64,000 nt of DNA, from NCBI GenBank assembly GCA_964402055.1, contig CAYOAV010000002.1:1-64000 (forward strand). The letters are read 5' to 3'. The notes beneath the pieces were generated by a model. The model did not search any database. It saw nothing but the letters and a program-made list of their open reading frames with translations, and was not told the origin of the DNA. Position 1 is the first letter of the stretch. The number at the start of each line of letters is the position of its first letter. This document shows positions 33,119 to 41,466 of this stretch, in pieces. The DNA comes from UMGS363 sp964402055. GTDB lineage: Bacteria; Bacillota; Clostridia; Oscillospirales; Ruminococcaceae. Made by a program: the position numbers and the translations under genes.

Positions 33119-34264
33119 ATGAAAAAATTTGATAAAAAAACTGTAACGGATATAATATGCTGCGTTGTGTTCTTTGGCTTTTTTGTTGTATTCGCATTGA
33201 TAACAGTTTTTAAACCTAAGGAAACCTTTTCAGAGCTTGAAAATAAATCGTTGCAGCGTAAACCGAAATTGAGCTGGAAAACATGGTTTGACAGAAGCTA
33301 TACGGATGATTTAGAAAAATATATCGCCGATCATTTTTCGGGAAGAGTAAGCTGGCTTGAAATTAAATCGGAGGTGGAAGCACTTACTGGAAAAAAGGAA
33401 ATAAACGGTATATATGTGCTTGATGACAGACTTATCGAGAAAATTTCCGAGCCTGATTATTCCGATGTTGATAAAAGCATAAAAGCAATAAACACATTTG
33501 CCAGTGAAAATGATATTCCTGTATATATGATGCTTGTTCCAACTTCGGCAGAATTTTATATGGACGAGCTTAAGGACTTTTATCCTCAGCTTGCTCAGCG
33601 TGATTTTATAGATTATGTTTATTCATCGCTTGAAATTCCGACTATTGACATTTATGATGTAATGAATGAACATAAAAATGATTATATTTATTACAGAACA
33701 GACCATCATTGGACTTCACTTGGAGCATATTATGCGTATGCTGCCGCCGCTGAAAAAATGGGCTATACTCCACATGAGCTTTCTGATTATACTCTTGAAC
33801 ACGCAAGCGACAGCTTTAAGGGAACATTTTATTCAAAGACATTGACAACAAGTGTTCCTGATGATACTATGGATTATTATTATCTTCCTGATGCTGATAC
33901 TGCCGTTGTAGAGGTAACGGAGAGCTTTGGTTCAGAGCCTGTAATCAATAAAGGACTTTATTTCCGTGATTATCTCAATGTAAAGGATAAATATGCTTCT
34001 TTCCTTGGAACAAATACACCTATCGTAAAAATAAAAACAGGGAATGAGGGAAAGAAGCTCCTTATAATCAAGGATTCTTACGCACATTGTTATTCGCAGT
34101 TTCTTACAGAGGATTATTCGGAGATAACTTTGATAGATATGAGATATATACAGATTTCATATAAGAAAATTCTTGATATGTCGGAGTATGATGAAGCTTT
34201 ATTTTTATATAACGTTTCGTCCTTTGCGAGCGATACAGATCTGAAAAAGCTTTTATATAATTGA
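33119..34264 (+). CDS. DHHW/AlgJ-AlgX-like extracytoplasmic acetyltransferase partner
   Basis: A 381-residue protein with one N-terminal membrane anchor (about 7-32) and an SGNH-like extracellular domain. The motif TDHHWTSLGAYYAY (Asp195, His196, His197, Trp198) defines the DHHW family, and IIKDSYAH holds the candidate nucleophile Ser320. It should receive acetyl groups from the MBOAT partner and transfer them to a surface polymer. ATG 33119 follows AGAGGTG; a GTG nine bases earlier is less likely. A strong terminator closes the transcript. Confidence 0.9.
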   Translation: MKKFDKKTVTDIICCVVFFGFFVVFALITVFKPKETFSELENKSLQRKPKLSWKTWFDRSYTDDLEKYIADHFSGRVSWLEIKSEVEALTGKKEINGIYVLDDRLIEKISEPDYSDVDKSIKAINTFASENDIPVYMMLVPTSAEFYMDELKDFYPQLAQRDFIDYVYSSLEIPTIDIYDVMNEHKNDYIYYRTDHHWTSLGAYYAYAAAAEKMGYTPHELSDYTLEHASDSFKGTFYSKTLTTSVPDDTMDYYYLPDADTAVVEVTESFGSEPVINKGLYFRDYLNVKDKYASFLGTNTPIVKIKTGNEGKKLLIIKDSYAHCYSQFLTEDYSEITLIDMRYIQISYKKILDMSEYDEALFLYNVSSFASDTDLKKLLYN

Positions 34265-34273
34265 ATTTAAGAA

Positions 34274-34314
34274 AAAGACGCACAAAAAGCATAAGATTTG
34301 TGCGTCTTTCTTTT
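34274..34314 (+). terminator. Terminator after the DHHW gene
   Basis: AAAGACGCACAAA (34274-34286) pairs perfectly with TTTGTGCGTCTTT (34297-34309), followed by a T-rich stretch. Confidence 0.92.
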
Positions 34315-34589
34315 ATGGGTTGTTAAAGTGGCTTTTTCCACTATGCCGCATAAAATGAAATATGCGGCGGAGAAATGGCTTTTTCAAAGTGATATTTATG
34401 TCGTTTTTGAGAACGATGTTTTTATCCGTAGAATTGCTTTGATTAAAAAATGCTGTTTAAAGTTGTATTTATTATAGATTAAAATGTACCGATAACCGAA
34501 TAAAATGTTGAAAAATCATCAGACGAAAATGAAATATGATTTTTCTTTGCTGTTTTATCGGTTATTGGTATTTTTTTTAGCTTTTGACC

Positions 34590-34618
34590 TTGATTTTTTT
34601 GTAACAATGGTATATAAT
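34590..34618 (+). promoter_or_regulatory. Promoter of rpe-rnfDEA
   Basis: TTGATT at 34590-34595 and TATAAT at 34613-34618, 17-nt spacer. Confidence 0.7.
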
Positions 34619-34655
34619 TTAAAGTGTATATTTGTATATTTGAGGTGTTTTTATT

Positions 34656-35303
34656 TTGAATACTATAGTTTCAGCTTCAATTTTAAGTGCAGATTTATGT
34701 AACCTCGGACGTGATATAAAGCGTGCTGAGGATGCAGGCTGTGATTACATACATTTTGATGTAATGGATGGTGTTTTCGTTAATAATATTAGCTATGGCA
34801 TACCTGTTTTGAAATCTGTGTCAGATGTTGCTCAGGCTACGCTAGATGTTCATTTGATGATTGTTGAGCCTGAGAAGTATATACGTCAGTTTGCTGAATC
34901 AGGTGCTGATATTATTACCTTCCATTATGAATCAACCTCGGATTGCGGCAAGGTAATAGACCTTATCCATTCATTCGGAAAAAAAGCAGGAGTTTCCGTC
35001 AAGCCTGGTACACCTGTTTCAGTGCTTTATCCGTATCTTGATAGAATTGATATGATACTTGTTATGACTGTCGAACCAGGATTTGGAGGTCAGGGCTTTA
35101 TATATGAAACGCTTGAAAAAATAAGCGAGCTTAAAGCTGAGCTTGATAAAAAGGGTTTGGATATCCCTATTCAGGTCGATGGTGGAATAAACGATAAAAC
35201 AGCTCTGGAAGTTAAAAAATGCGGAGCGTCCGTTCTTGTTGCTGGATCATATCTGTTTAAAGCGGCAGATATGAAAAATGCTGTAGAGCTTTTGAGAGCT
35301 TGA
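34656..35303 (+). CDS. rpe: Ribulose-phosphate 3-epimerase
   Basis: Interconverts ribulose 5-phosphate and xylulose 5-phosphate in the pentose phosphate pathway. The 215-residue TIM barrel has SASILSADL, HFDVMDGVFVNN (metal and catalytic Asp), LDVHLMIVEPE, MTVEPGFGGQGF and QVDGGIN, all conserved. It uses a TTG start at 34656 after GAGGTG. Six bp separate it from the rnfD-like gene, so it seems to share that transcript, with no obvious functional link. Confidence 0.96.
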   Translation: MNTIVSASILSADLCNLGRDIKRAEDAGCDYIHFDVMDGVFVNNISYGIPVLKSVSDVAQATLDVHLMIVEPEKYIRQFAESGADIITFHYESTSDCGKVIDLIHSFGKKAGVSVKPGTPVSVLYPYLDRIDMILVMTVEPGFGGQGFIYETLEKISELKAELDKKGLDIPIQVDGGINDKTALEVKKCGASVLVAGSYLFKAADMKNAVELLRA

Positions 35304-35309
35304 TTTCTG

Positions 35310-36269
35310 ATGGAAAATAATAAAACAGGCTTTTCAAATTCACTCGATATGCTTATAGCATTATTGATACCGTCCGCAATTTCGGTTTATGCCTATGGTA
35401 TTAGAGCGGCAGCTGTTATTATCGGCTCTGTTCTAATATGTGTTGTTACCGATTTGATTTGCTATAAATTAAGGGCTGTTTCCTCTTCAAAGGACGATAT
35501 TTCAACTGTTGTTACAGGAATTGTAACTGCACTTATGATGTCTGCAGCAGTGCCGTATTATGCGGTAATTTTTGCGGATCTGTTTGCGATAATTCTTTGT
35601 AAGCATGCTTTCGGTGGAAATGGAAACGAAATTTTCAACGGTGCGGCGGCAGCATTTTTGTTTACATCCTTGTGTTTCCCAACGGAAATGCTGAGCTATC
35701 CTCGCTATGGAACGCAATTAAGTATTTCAGCAGATGTAATTTCAGATGCAACGCTTTTTCAGTCAATGTCAAAAAGTGTAATTCTCTCAGAAGGAGCGGT
35801 AAGCACTTCAATTGTTGAGCTGTTGATAGGTAAATTCAACGGTCCAATGGGAACAGGCTTTATTATTCTTTTTTTGATAAGTGCTGTTTTTCTTATGTTA
35901 AGGCGTTCTATATCTGCGATTGCCTTTTGTTCAGAATTTGCGGTTATTTCCGTTGGTACGTTTATCTGCTGTGATTATGATTTGAAATATACCTTGTCTG
36001 TGCTTTGCGGAGGTATGATAGTTTTCGGAATGATATTTCTTTCCTGTGATTACAGAACTATGCCGAGTACAAAGCTGTCAAGGTTTATATTTGGAATTAT
36101 AACAGGCTTGTTGACCTTGATTTTCAGATTTTATTCAGAGGTTGAAAATCCTATAGTTTATGCAGTTGTAATTGCTGCACCGTTTGGCATAGAATTGGAC
36201 AAAAAATTGTTATCCTTTAATAAAAATAAGAATGAAAGCAGACAAGATAAGAATGAACAGAAAAAATGA
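35310..36269 (+). CDS. RnfD/NqrB-like membrane subunit
   Basis: A polytopic membrane protein of 319 residues resembling RnfD, the FMN-carrying subunit of the Rnf ion-pumping NADH:ferredoxin complex. Family-like points are the start (SLDMLIALLIPSAISVYAYG), EIFNGAAAAFLF (107-118; FNPAA in typical RnfD), and DVISDATLF (142-150), which sits where the covalent-FMN motif DxxSGAT lies, with Gly replaced by Asp146 and Thr148 kept. The charged C-terminus is cytosolic. It is followed by rnfE-like and rnfA-like genes, but rnfC, rnfG and rnfB are absent, so a standard Rnf function is doubtful. Confidence 0.8.
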   Translation: MENNKTGFSNSLDMLIALLIPSAISVYAYGIRAAAVIIGSVLICVVTDLICYKLRAVSSSKDDISTVVTGIVTALMMSAAVPYYAVIFADLFAIILCKHAFGGNGNEIFNGAAAAFLFTSLCFPTEMLSYPRYGTQLSISADVISDATLFQSMSKSVILSEGAVSTSIVELLIGKFNGPMGTGFIILFLISAVFLMLRRSISAIAFCSEFAVISVGTFICCDYDLKYTLSVLCGGMIVFGMIFLSCDYRTMPSTKLSRFIFGIITGLLTLIFRFYSEVENPIVYAVVIAAPFGIELDKKLLSFNKNKNESRQDKNEQKK

Positions 36270-36870
36270 TAATTCGTTAAGCTCCGTTATATACAATGCT
36301 ATGGTAAGAAAAAACCATGCACTAGTTCTCGGAACTGCTATTGCACCTGTGATAGTTATTGCTAATACCTTTAAAAATGCGGCTATTTTAGCATTGACCT
36401 TTTCAATAATAACCTTTTTTACGGTTTTGCTGACATCGATAATTCCGCAAAGATTAGTGTATACAGTAAGGGTAATAATATATATTGCAATAGGTGCGTT
36501 GGTGTATGTTCCGACAGCGATAATAATTTCGGCGTTCTTTTCGCAAAGCATAGAGAATATGGGGATATATTTCTCATTGCTGATAATAAATTCATTTATT
36601 ATTTTTTATTCTGATGAAGCATATCAGATTGAAAGCAAGGGTAGAATGTTTCTTGACCTTTTTTTTGGAATATTAGGCTATGACGCTGTTGTTCTTATAT
36701 TCGGATTAGTAAGGGAAATATTCTCAACAGGTGAAATAAGCGGTAAGACGATTTCCTTGCCGATTATTTTCAGAGCTTTTGATTATCCGTTCGGAGGATT
36801 TATTCTGTTGGGTGTATTCTCTGCACTTTTAAGAGGCATACTTTTATTAATAAAGAAAATCAGCGGCTGA
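36253..36870 (+). CDS. RnfE-like membrane subunit lacking its cluster cysteines
   Basis: An integral membrane protein of about 205 residues aligned with RnfE: RKNHALVLGTAIAPVIVI corresponds to the region of KNNSALVQLLGLCPLLAV in E. coli RsxE, and NMGIYFSLLIINSFII to GIFIPLIVTNCIVV. In both places the conserved cysteine is replaced (Ala31 and Ser114), so it cannot supply ligands to the membrane [2Fe-2S] cluster known in Rnf/Nqr. VREIFSTGEIS matches the family. The start is uncertain: ATG 36253 or 36232, neither with a clear ribosome-binding site; both overlap the end of the rnfD-like gene. Confidence 0.78.
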   Translation: MNRKNDNSLSSVIYNAMVRKNHALVLGTAIAPVIVIANTFKNAAILALTFSIITFFTVLLTSIIPQRLVYTVRVIIYIAIGALVYVPTAIIISAFFSQSIENMGIYFSLLIINSFIIFYSDEAYQIESKGRMFLDLFFGILGYDAVVLIFGLVREIFSTGEISGKTISLPIIFRAFDYPFGGFILLGVFSALLRGILLLIKKISG

Positions 36871-36910
36871 TAATTTTGATAAAGCTTGTATAAAGGGAGG
36901 AGCGAAGGAT

Positions 36911-37510
36911 ATGTCAGAGCTTTTCAGACTTATATCTATGGCATTTGTTCTTGTATTTGCGGAAAATACCGTTTTTGCAAGGGCTATGGATACAACAACT
37001 CTTTTATCCGTTTCAAGAAACAGAAAAAATGTCTTTGGTTTCGGAGTTTGTACGCTTTATTTTTCGGTTGTTACAAGCTTTTTTGGATATTTTGCTGATA
37101 AATACCTTCTTAATACAGAATCAGAAAGCAAGCTGATATATCAGCCGTTTGTATATATTGCCTTGATTGCTATTGTGTATATTATTACACTTGTTATTTT
37201 ATGGAGATTTTTTTATAGGTTATTCCTAAGATTAAAAAGATTCATTCATCTTTCGGCTATCAATTGTGCGATACTCGGAGCAATGTTTCTTAACGCAGAG
37301 AATTGCTCATATTTGAGAGAATATGTTTTCAGAGGTATAGGCGTAGGCATTGGTTTTGCTTTTGCCGTTTATGTTACAGCAATAGTCTATGACAGGCTTC
37401 ATAATAAAGCTGTTCCGTATTGCTTTCGTGGATATCCCGTTACTTTGATTTATATCGGCATTTTAAGTATGGCGTTTTATGGACTTGCAGTTACTTCGAT
37501 TAAGTATTAG
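36911..37510 (+). CDS. RnfA-like membrane subunit, one of two cluster cysteines lost
   Basis: A 199-residue integral membrane protein aligned without gaps to RnfA in its first helix: ENTVFARAMDTTTLLSVSR faces NNFVLVKFLGLCPFMGVSK of E. coli RsxA, putting Thr29 where the cluster cysteine should be. The second cysteine is kept (SAINCAILGAMFLN, Cys119). The C-terminal FRGYPVTLIYIGILSMAFYG is typical. GGGAGGAG precedes ATG 36911. Third in the D-E-A trio; 14 bp to the DUF4015 gene. Confidence 0.82.
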   Translation: MSELFRLISMAFVLVFAENTVFARAMDTTTLLSVSRNRKNVFGFGVCTLYFSVVTSFFGYFADKYLLNTESESKLIYQPFVYIALIAIVYIITLVILWRFFYRLFLRLKRFIHLSAINCAILGAMFLNAENCSYLREYVFRGIGVGIGFAFAVYVTAIVYDRLHNKAVPYCFRGYPVTLIYIGILSMAFYGLAVTSIKY

Positions 37511-37524
37511 AAAGGAAGAAGAAA

Positions 37525-38754
37525 ATGTCTAAAAAGGGCAGAAAGGTTTACCGTACAAATTCATATGAAAAAAAGAAAAGACTGAAAAGGTTTTTTCAGA
37601 TATTATTGGCTTTAATTGTTATAGCAGGGCTTGTTTTTGTCGGTTATAGCGTTGGAGAGCCTATCATTGAATATTTAAAAAACGAAAAACAGATTTCAGA
37701 TGAATATGAGCAGCAGCCTTGGACTCCTGCGGAGACTACAGAAAATGTTACAACCGTTGCTGAAAAGGAAGAAAATACAGTTAATTCATCCACAGAACAA
37801 TCGTCAGAAGCAGTTACCGAGGAAGTGACAATTTCAGATGGTCTTACAGCCTTTGTTTTCCCCGAGGACGCTCTTGCAAATCCTTCACAGCTTGCTGTCC
37901 TGGTTGAAAATGCAAAATCAGATGGATATAACGCTGTTTCCGTAACATTTAAAGCAAAGGGCGGAAAGATTTATTATAAAACAAAATCAACAATGGCTAC
38001 TCTCGATGAAAATGCTGTTGTCGGTGTCATTCCGATTGAACAGGTCGTATCGATAATTAAAAACAGCGGCTTGAAAATGATAGGAGAAATCAATATTCTT
38101 GAAGATAATAACAGATACGGAGAATATCGTAAAGGTTCGTATCATATGCTTGACGGATCAACCTGGCTTGATTCAGCAGCTTCTTCAGGAGGAAAACCAT
38201 GGCTTTCTCCTTTTGAAAATGATACTAAGGAATATGTAAAATTCCTCGTTGATGAAATAGCTAACGCAGGCTTTGATTATATTACAATAAGCGGATTGAA
38301 ATTCCCAGATTTCTACACATCAGATTTAAATTATATAGGCGATTCTGTAAAATCGTCAGACAGATACAAGGCACTTGTTGAGCTTGTAGACATTGCGGAA
38401 CAAGCTGCGGCTAATTATGGCACAAATGTTTTTATCAAGGTTGACGCTTCTGATGTTATTTACGATAAATGCGAATTTTTTAAAGCTAATACGATAAAGG
38501 ATAAGACAGTTTTGATAAACTATGAACCTTCAAAAATAATCGACAGAGTGGTGTATAAAAATAACGAAATATCCTTTAATGAGCTTAATAGTGCTGTTAA
38601 ATTCAAAACGGTTTTTGAAATAATAAATGATAAATGTGGAAATGAAGCTGTTATAATTCCGCTGATATCTGAAAATGGATTAGGTCATGCAGAATATGAC
38701 GCTCTTGTTTCAGAGCTTATTAATGAAGGCTTTACTTCATATTCAGTTAAATAG
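37525..38754 (+). CDS. Membrane-anchored DUF4015 protein (putative glycoside hydrolase fold)
   Basis: A 409-residue protein with a basic start (MSKKGRKVYRTNSYEKKKRLKR), one membrane helix (about 25-46), a Ser/Thr/Glu-rich linker (about 62-105), and an extracytoplasmic domain that resembles DUF4015, a TIM-barrel group annotated as putative glycoside hydrolases (LTAFVFPEDALANPSQLAVL; YNAVSVTFKAKGGKIYYKT). No catalytic residues are established. It probably acts at the cell surface. AAGGAAG precedes ATG 37525. It is last in the rpe-rnfDEA transcript and is followed by a terminator. Confidence 0.8.
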   Translation: MSKKGRKVYRTNSYEKKKRLKRFFQILLALIVIAGLVFVGYSVGEPIIEYLKNEKQISDEYEQQPWTPAETTENVTTVAEKEENTVNSSTEQSSEAVTEEVTISDGLTAFVFPEDALANPSQLAVLVENAKSDGYNAVSVTFKAKGGKIYYKTKSTMATLDENAVVGVIPIEQVVSIIKNSGLKMIGEINILEDNNRYGEYRKGSYHMLDGSTWLDSAASSGGKPWLSPFENDTKEYVKFLVDEIANAGFDYITISGLKFPDFYTSDLNYIGDSVKSSDRYKALVELVDIAEQAAANYGTNVFIKVDASDVIYDKCEFFKANTIKDKTVLINYEPSKIIDRVVYKNNEISFNELNSAVKFKTVFEIINDKCGNEAVIIPLISENGLGHAEYDALVSELINEGFTSYSVK

Positions 38755-38793
38755 TGCGTACTCAATAGTTGCCCTTCGGACAGTTATTGGCTG
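38754..38793 (-). repeat. Fragment related to family 1 hairpin repeats
   Basis: TAGTGCGTACTCAA at 38754-38767 is the exact reverse complement of the tail of the element at 20998-21012. The following CCTTCGGACAGTTATTGG resembles the flank of the 43.6-kb copy (CAGTTATTGAGTAC). It looks like a decayed or partial copy. Confidence 0.5.
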
Positions 38794-38794
38794 A

Positions 38795-38830
38795 AAATCC
38801 TGTTGCTTATTTGGGCAACAGGATTTTTGA
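38795..38830 (+). terminator. Terminator after the DUF4015 gene
   Basis: AAATCCTGTTGC (38795-38806) pairs perfectly with GCAACAGGATTT (38815-38826), then T. Confidence 0.9.
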
Positions 38831-38877
38831 TGATAATATGCTGAGCTTGATAATAACTTGCTTTAAAAGGAGATCTT

Positions 38878-41466
38878 ATGAAAAGGCTTGTAATAGGTAT
38901 GACGGCACATGTCGATTCGGGAAAAACAACTCTTTCCGAAGCTTTGCTCTATTGTTCGGGAACAATTCGAAAGCTTGGTAGGGTTGATAAGCGTAACACG
39001 TTTCTTGATACACATATAATTGAAAAGGAACGTGGAATAACTGTTTTTTCAAAGCAGGCGGTTATGTCATATAATGGAAATGAGTATTATCTGCTTGATA
39101 CACCAGGTCATACGGATTTTTCTGCAGAAACGGAAAGAACATTTAGCGTGCTTGATTATGCTATTCTTGTTATAAGCGGTATTGACAGTGTTCAAAGTCA
39201 TACAGAAACGCTTTGGAAGCTTTTACGCAGTTATCATATACCGACTTTTATTTTTGTGAATAAAATGGATATATCTTCTCTTGATAAAAGCTATTTGCTT
39301 GCCGATATGCGAAAACGATTATCCCAGAATATAGTAGACTTTACAGCTTCCAAAGGTGAGATTTATGATAATCTCGCACTTTTGAGCGAAAATATGATGA
39401 ATGAATTTCTTGAAAATGAAAATATTTCATATGATACTATTTCCAAGGAAATATCAGATGGTACAGTTTTTCCGTGCTTTTTTGGTTCGGCACTTAAGCT
39501 TGACGAGATTGATAATTTCTTGTCAGCAATAGATCTTTACACACGTTCACCGAATTATAAGGATGGTTTCGGAGCAAAGATTTATAAAATAACAACAGAT
39601 GGAACAACACGTCTTACTCATATGAAAATCACAGGAGGTAGCATTAAAGTAAAAACAGCCTTCGGCGATGATGATAAAATTAACCAGATAAGAATTTATT
39701 CTGGCTTGAAGTATAATATAGTGGAAGAGGCTTTTGCAGGCTCTCTTTGTACCGTTACAGGTCTTTCAGCTACAGCGTCAGGTATGGGGCTGGGCTTTGA
39801 GAGTGACGTTCATTCACCCTTGCTTATGCCTGTGCTTTCTTATACCGTAATTCTTCCAAAGGAAACAGACGCTCACACAGCCCTTGGAATGCTTCGCAAG
39901 CTTGAAGAGGAAGATCCACAGCTTCATATATCATGGAATGAACAATTGAGAGAAATATACGTCCAGCTTATGGGTGAAATTCAGCTTGAGGTTCTGAAAA
40001 AGCTTGTAAATGATAGATTTGGCATTGATATTTCATTCGGTAGTGGAAGCATTGCATATAAAGAAACAATTGCTAAGCCAGTTGTTGGAATGGGACATTA
40101 TGAGCCGCTCAGACATTATGCGGAGGTTCAGCTGCTTATGGAGCCTCTCGAACAGGGGAGTGGTCTTGTTTTTGAAACTGATTGCAGTGAGGATATACTT
40201 GCAGGAAACTGGCAAAGGCTTATTCTTACGCATTTGCAGGAAAAAACACATATTGGAGTCCTTACGGGTTCGCCGATAACGGATATGAAAATTACTCTTG
40301 TTATGGGTAAGGCTCATCTTAAGCATACAGAGGGAGGCGATTTCCGTCAGGCTACTTATCGTGCTGTAAGAATGGGACTTATGAGTACAAAAAGCATTCT
40401 TCTTGAACCATACTACAGCTTCAGACTTGAAATACCATCTGCAAGTATTGGCAGAGCCTTGAACGATCTGCAGCAAATGGGAGCGGATTTTTCTTTACCT
40501 GATATTATCAATGATACAGCGGTTGTTGAGGGTAGTGCCGCTGTAAGACTTATGAATGAATATCATCGTGATGTTGCAGGTTATACAGGTGGAAAGGGAA
40601 GACTTTTATGTACCGTAAAAGGATATTTCCCTTGTAAGGAAAGTGAAAAGGTTATTGAAGATAAAGGGTATTGTGCAGAAGCTGATACAGATAATCCTGC
40701 TGATAGTATTTTTTGCTCTCATGGTGCAGGTTATAACGTAAATTGGCGTGATGTTCCAGAGTATATCCATACAGAAAGCGGCATAAGCTTCGGAGATGAG
40801 GACAAAAAAAGCAATGAAACCTTTAATCAAAAAGTAAATAAAACGGCAACCGATGAAGAACTAATGGAGATTTTTGAGCGAACCTATGGGAAAATAAACC
40901 GTGAGCCAAGAGCCGCTGTAAGGCGTGTAGATAAGCCCGATTATTCTAAGTATAAAACTAAGCCGCTGCCTTCTGGACCAGGGTATCTGCTTGTAGACGG
41001 CTATAATATCATTTTTGCGTGGGATGAGCTAAAAAAGCTTGCAAATGACAGTCTTGATCTTGCAAGGGCGAGGCTGATCGATATAATGTGCAACTATCAG
41101 GCATATAAAAAATGCAGTCTTATACTTGTTTTTGACGCATATAAGGTTAAAGGAAATTATCGTGAGGTAGAAAAAATTGGAGGGATATCTGTCGTTTATA
41201 CGAAAGAGGCAGAAACTGCGGATATGTACATAGAACGTGCCACACATGAGCTTGCCAAGGATCATAGGGTCAGGGTTGCAACATCTGATGGTGCGGAGCA
41301 GATAATCATTCTCGGCAGTGGAGCTTATAGAATTTCAGCTTCTGAATTTTTAGAGGAGGTGAAGATTGTTGAAAATGAGATAAGAAAGCTTGCAGAAAAT
41401 CTTCCAAAGGTAAAAAACACGAAAAGAATCATAAACAAATCTGATGAGGTGAAAAATGAAAAATAA
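38878..41466 (+). CDS. EF-G/TetM-like translational GTPase fused to a Rae1/YacP NYN nuclease
   Basis: An 862-residue fusion. Residues 1-640 follow the EF-G/ribosomal-protection order: AHVDSGKTT (G1, 10-18), DTPGHTDF (G3, about 74), NKMD (G4, about 127), then domains II to V. The domain IV loop is KAHLKHTEGGDFR, not the YSPVSTPADF of TetM-type proteins, so tetracycline resistance should not be assumed. After a charged linker (about 640-700) comes a full NYN domain (about 703-835) close to B. subtilis Rae1/YacP: LLVDGYNIIFAW (Asp707), VFDAYKVKG (Asp753), TKEAETAD (Asp782) and VATSDG (Asp804). AAAAGGAG precedes ATG 38878. It overlaps rfbB by 11 bp. Confidence 0.92.
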   Translation: MKRLVIGMTAHVDSGKTTLSEALLYCSGTIRKLGRVDKRNTFLDTHIIEKERGITVFSKQAVMSYNGNEYYLLDTPGHTDFSAETERTFSVLDYAILVISGIDSVQSHTETLWKLLRSYHIPTFIFVNKMDISSLDKSYLLADMRKRLSQNIVDFTASKGEIYDNLALLSENMMNEFLENENISYDTISKEISDGTVFPCFFGSALKLDEIDNFLSAIDLYTRSPNYKDGFGAKIYKITTDGTTRLTHMKITGGSIKVKTAFGDDDKINQIRIYSGLKYNIVEEAFAGSLCTVTGLSATASGMGLGFESDVHSPLLMPVLSYTVILPKETDAHTALGMLRKLEEEDPQLHISWNEQLREIYVQLMGEIQLEVLKKLVNDRFGIDISFGSGSIAYKETIAKPVVGMGHYEPLRHYAEVQLLMEPLEQGSGLVFETDCSEDILAGNWQRLILTHLQEKTHIGVLTGSPITDMKITLVMGKAHLKHTEGGDFRQATYRAVRMGLMSTKSILLEPYYSFRLEIPSASIGRALNDLQQMGADFSLPDIINDTAVVEGSAAVRLMNEYHRDVAGYTGGKGRLLCTVKGYFPCKESEKVIEDKGYCAEADTDNPADSIFCSHGAGYNVNWRDVPEYIHTESGISFGDEDKKSNETFNQKVNKTATDEELMEIFERTYGKINREPRAAVRRVDKPDYSKYKTKPLPSGPGYLLVDGYNIIFAWDELKKLANDSLDLARARLIDIMCNYQAYKKCSLILVFDAYKVKGNYREVEKIGGISVVYTKEAETADMYIERATHELAKDHRVRVATSDGAEQIIILGSGAYRISASEFLEEVKIVENEIRKLAENLPKVKNTKRIINKSDEVKNEK

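Larger units (their letters stand above)
34265..34655. other. Intergenic region, 391 bp
   Basis: Holds the terminator at 34274-34314, two further small hairpins (AGTGG/CCACT at 34327-34342 and GCCGCATA/TATGCGGC at 34345-34368), AT-rich DNA, and the rpe promoter. No coding frame is supported. Confidence 0.6.

Noticed and set aside
34320..34400. Small RNA or riboswitch upstream of rpe
   Set aside because: Two short hairpins lie here, but they are far upstream of the rpe promoter, are weak, and match no riboswitch that I know.
36886..37136. Additional small ORFs inside the rnfA-like gene
   Set aside because: They are alternative frames of the rnfA-like coding sequence without ribosome-binding sites or homology.
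38878..40900. Tetracycline resistance gene of the TetM/TetW type
   Set aside because: The G domain looks similar, but the domain IV loop lacks the YSPVSTPADF text of ribosomal-protection proteins and the chain carries a nuclease domain, so resistance is not supported.
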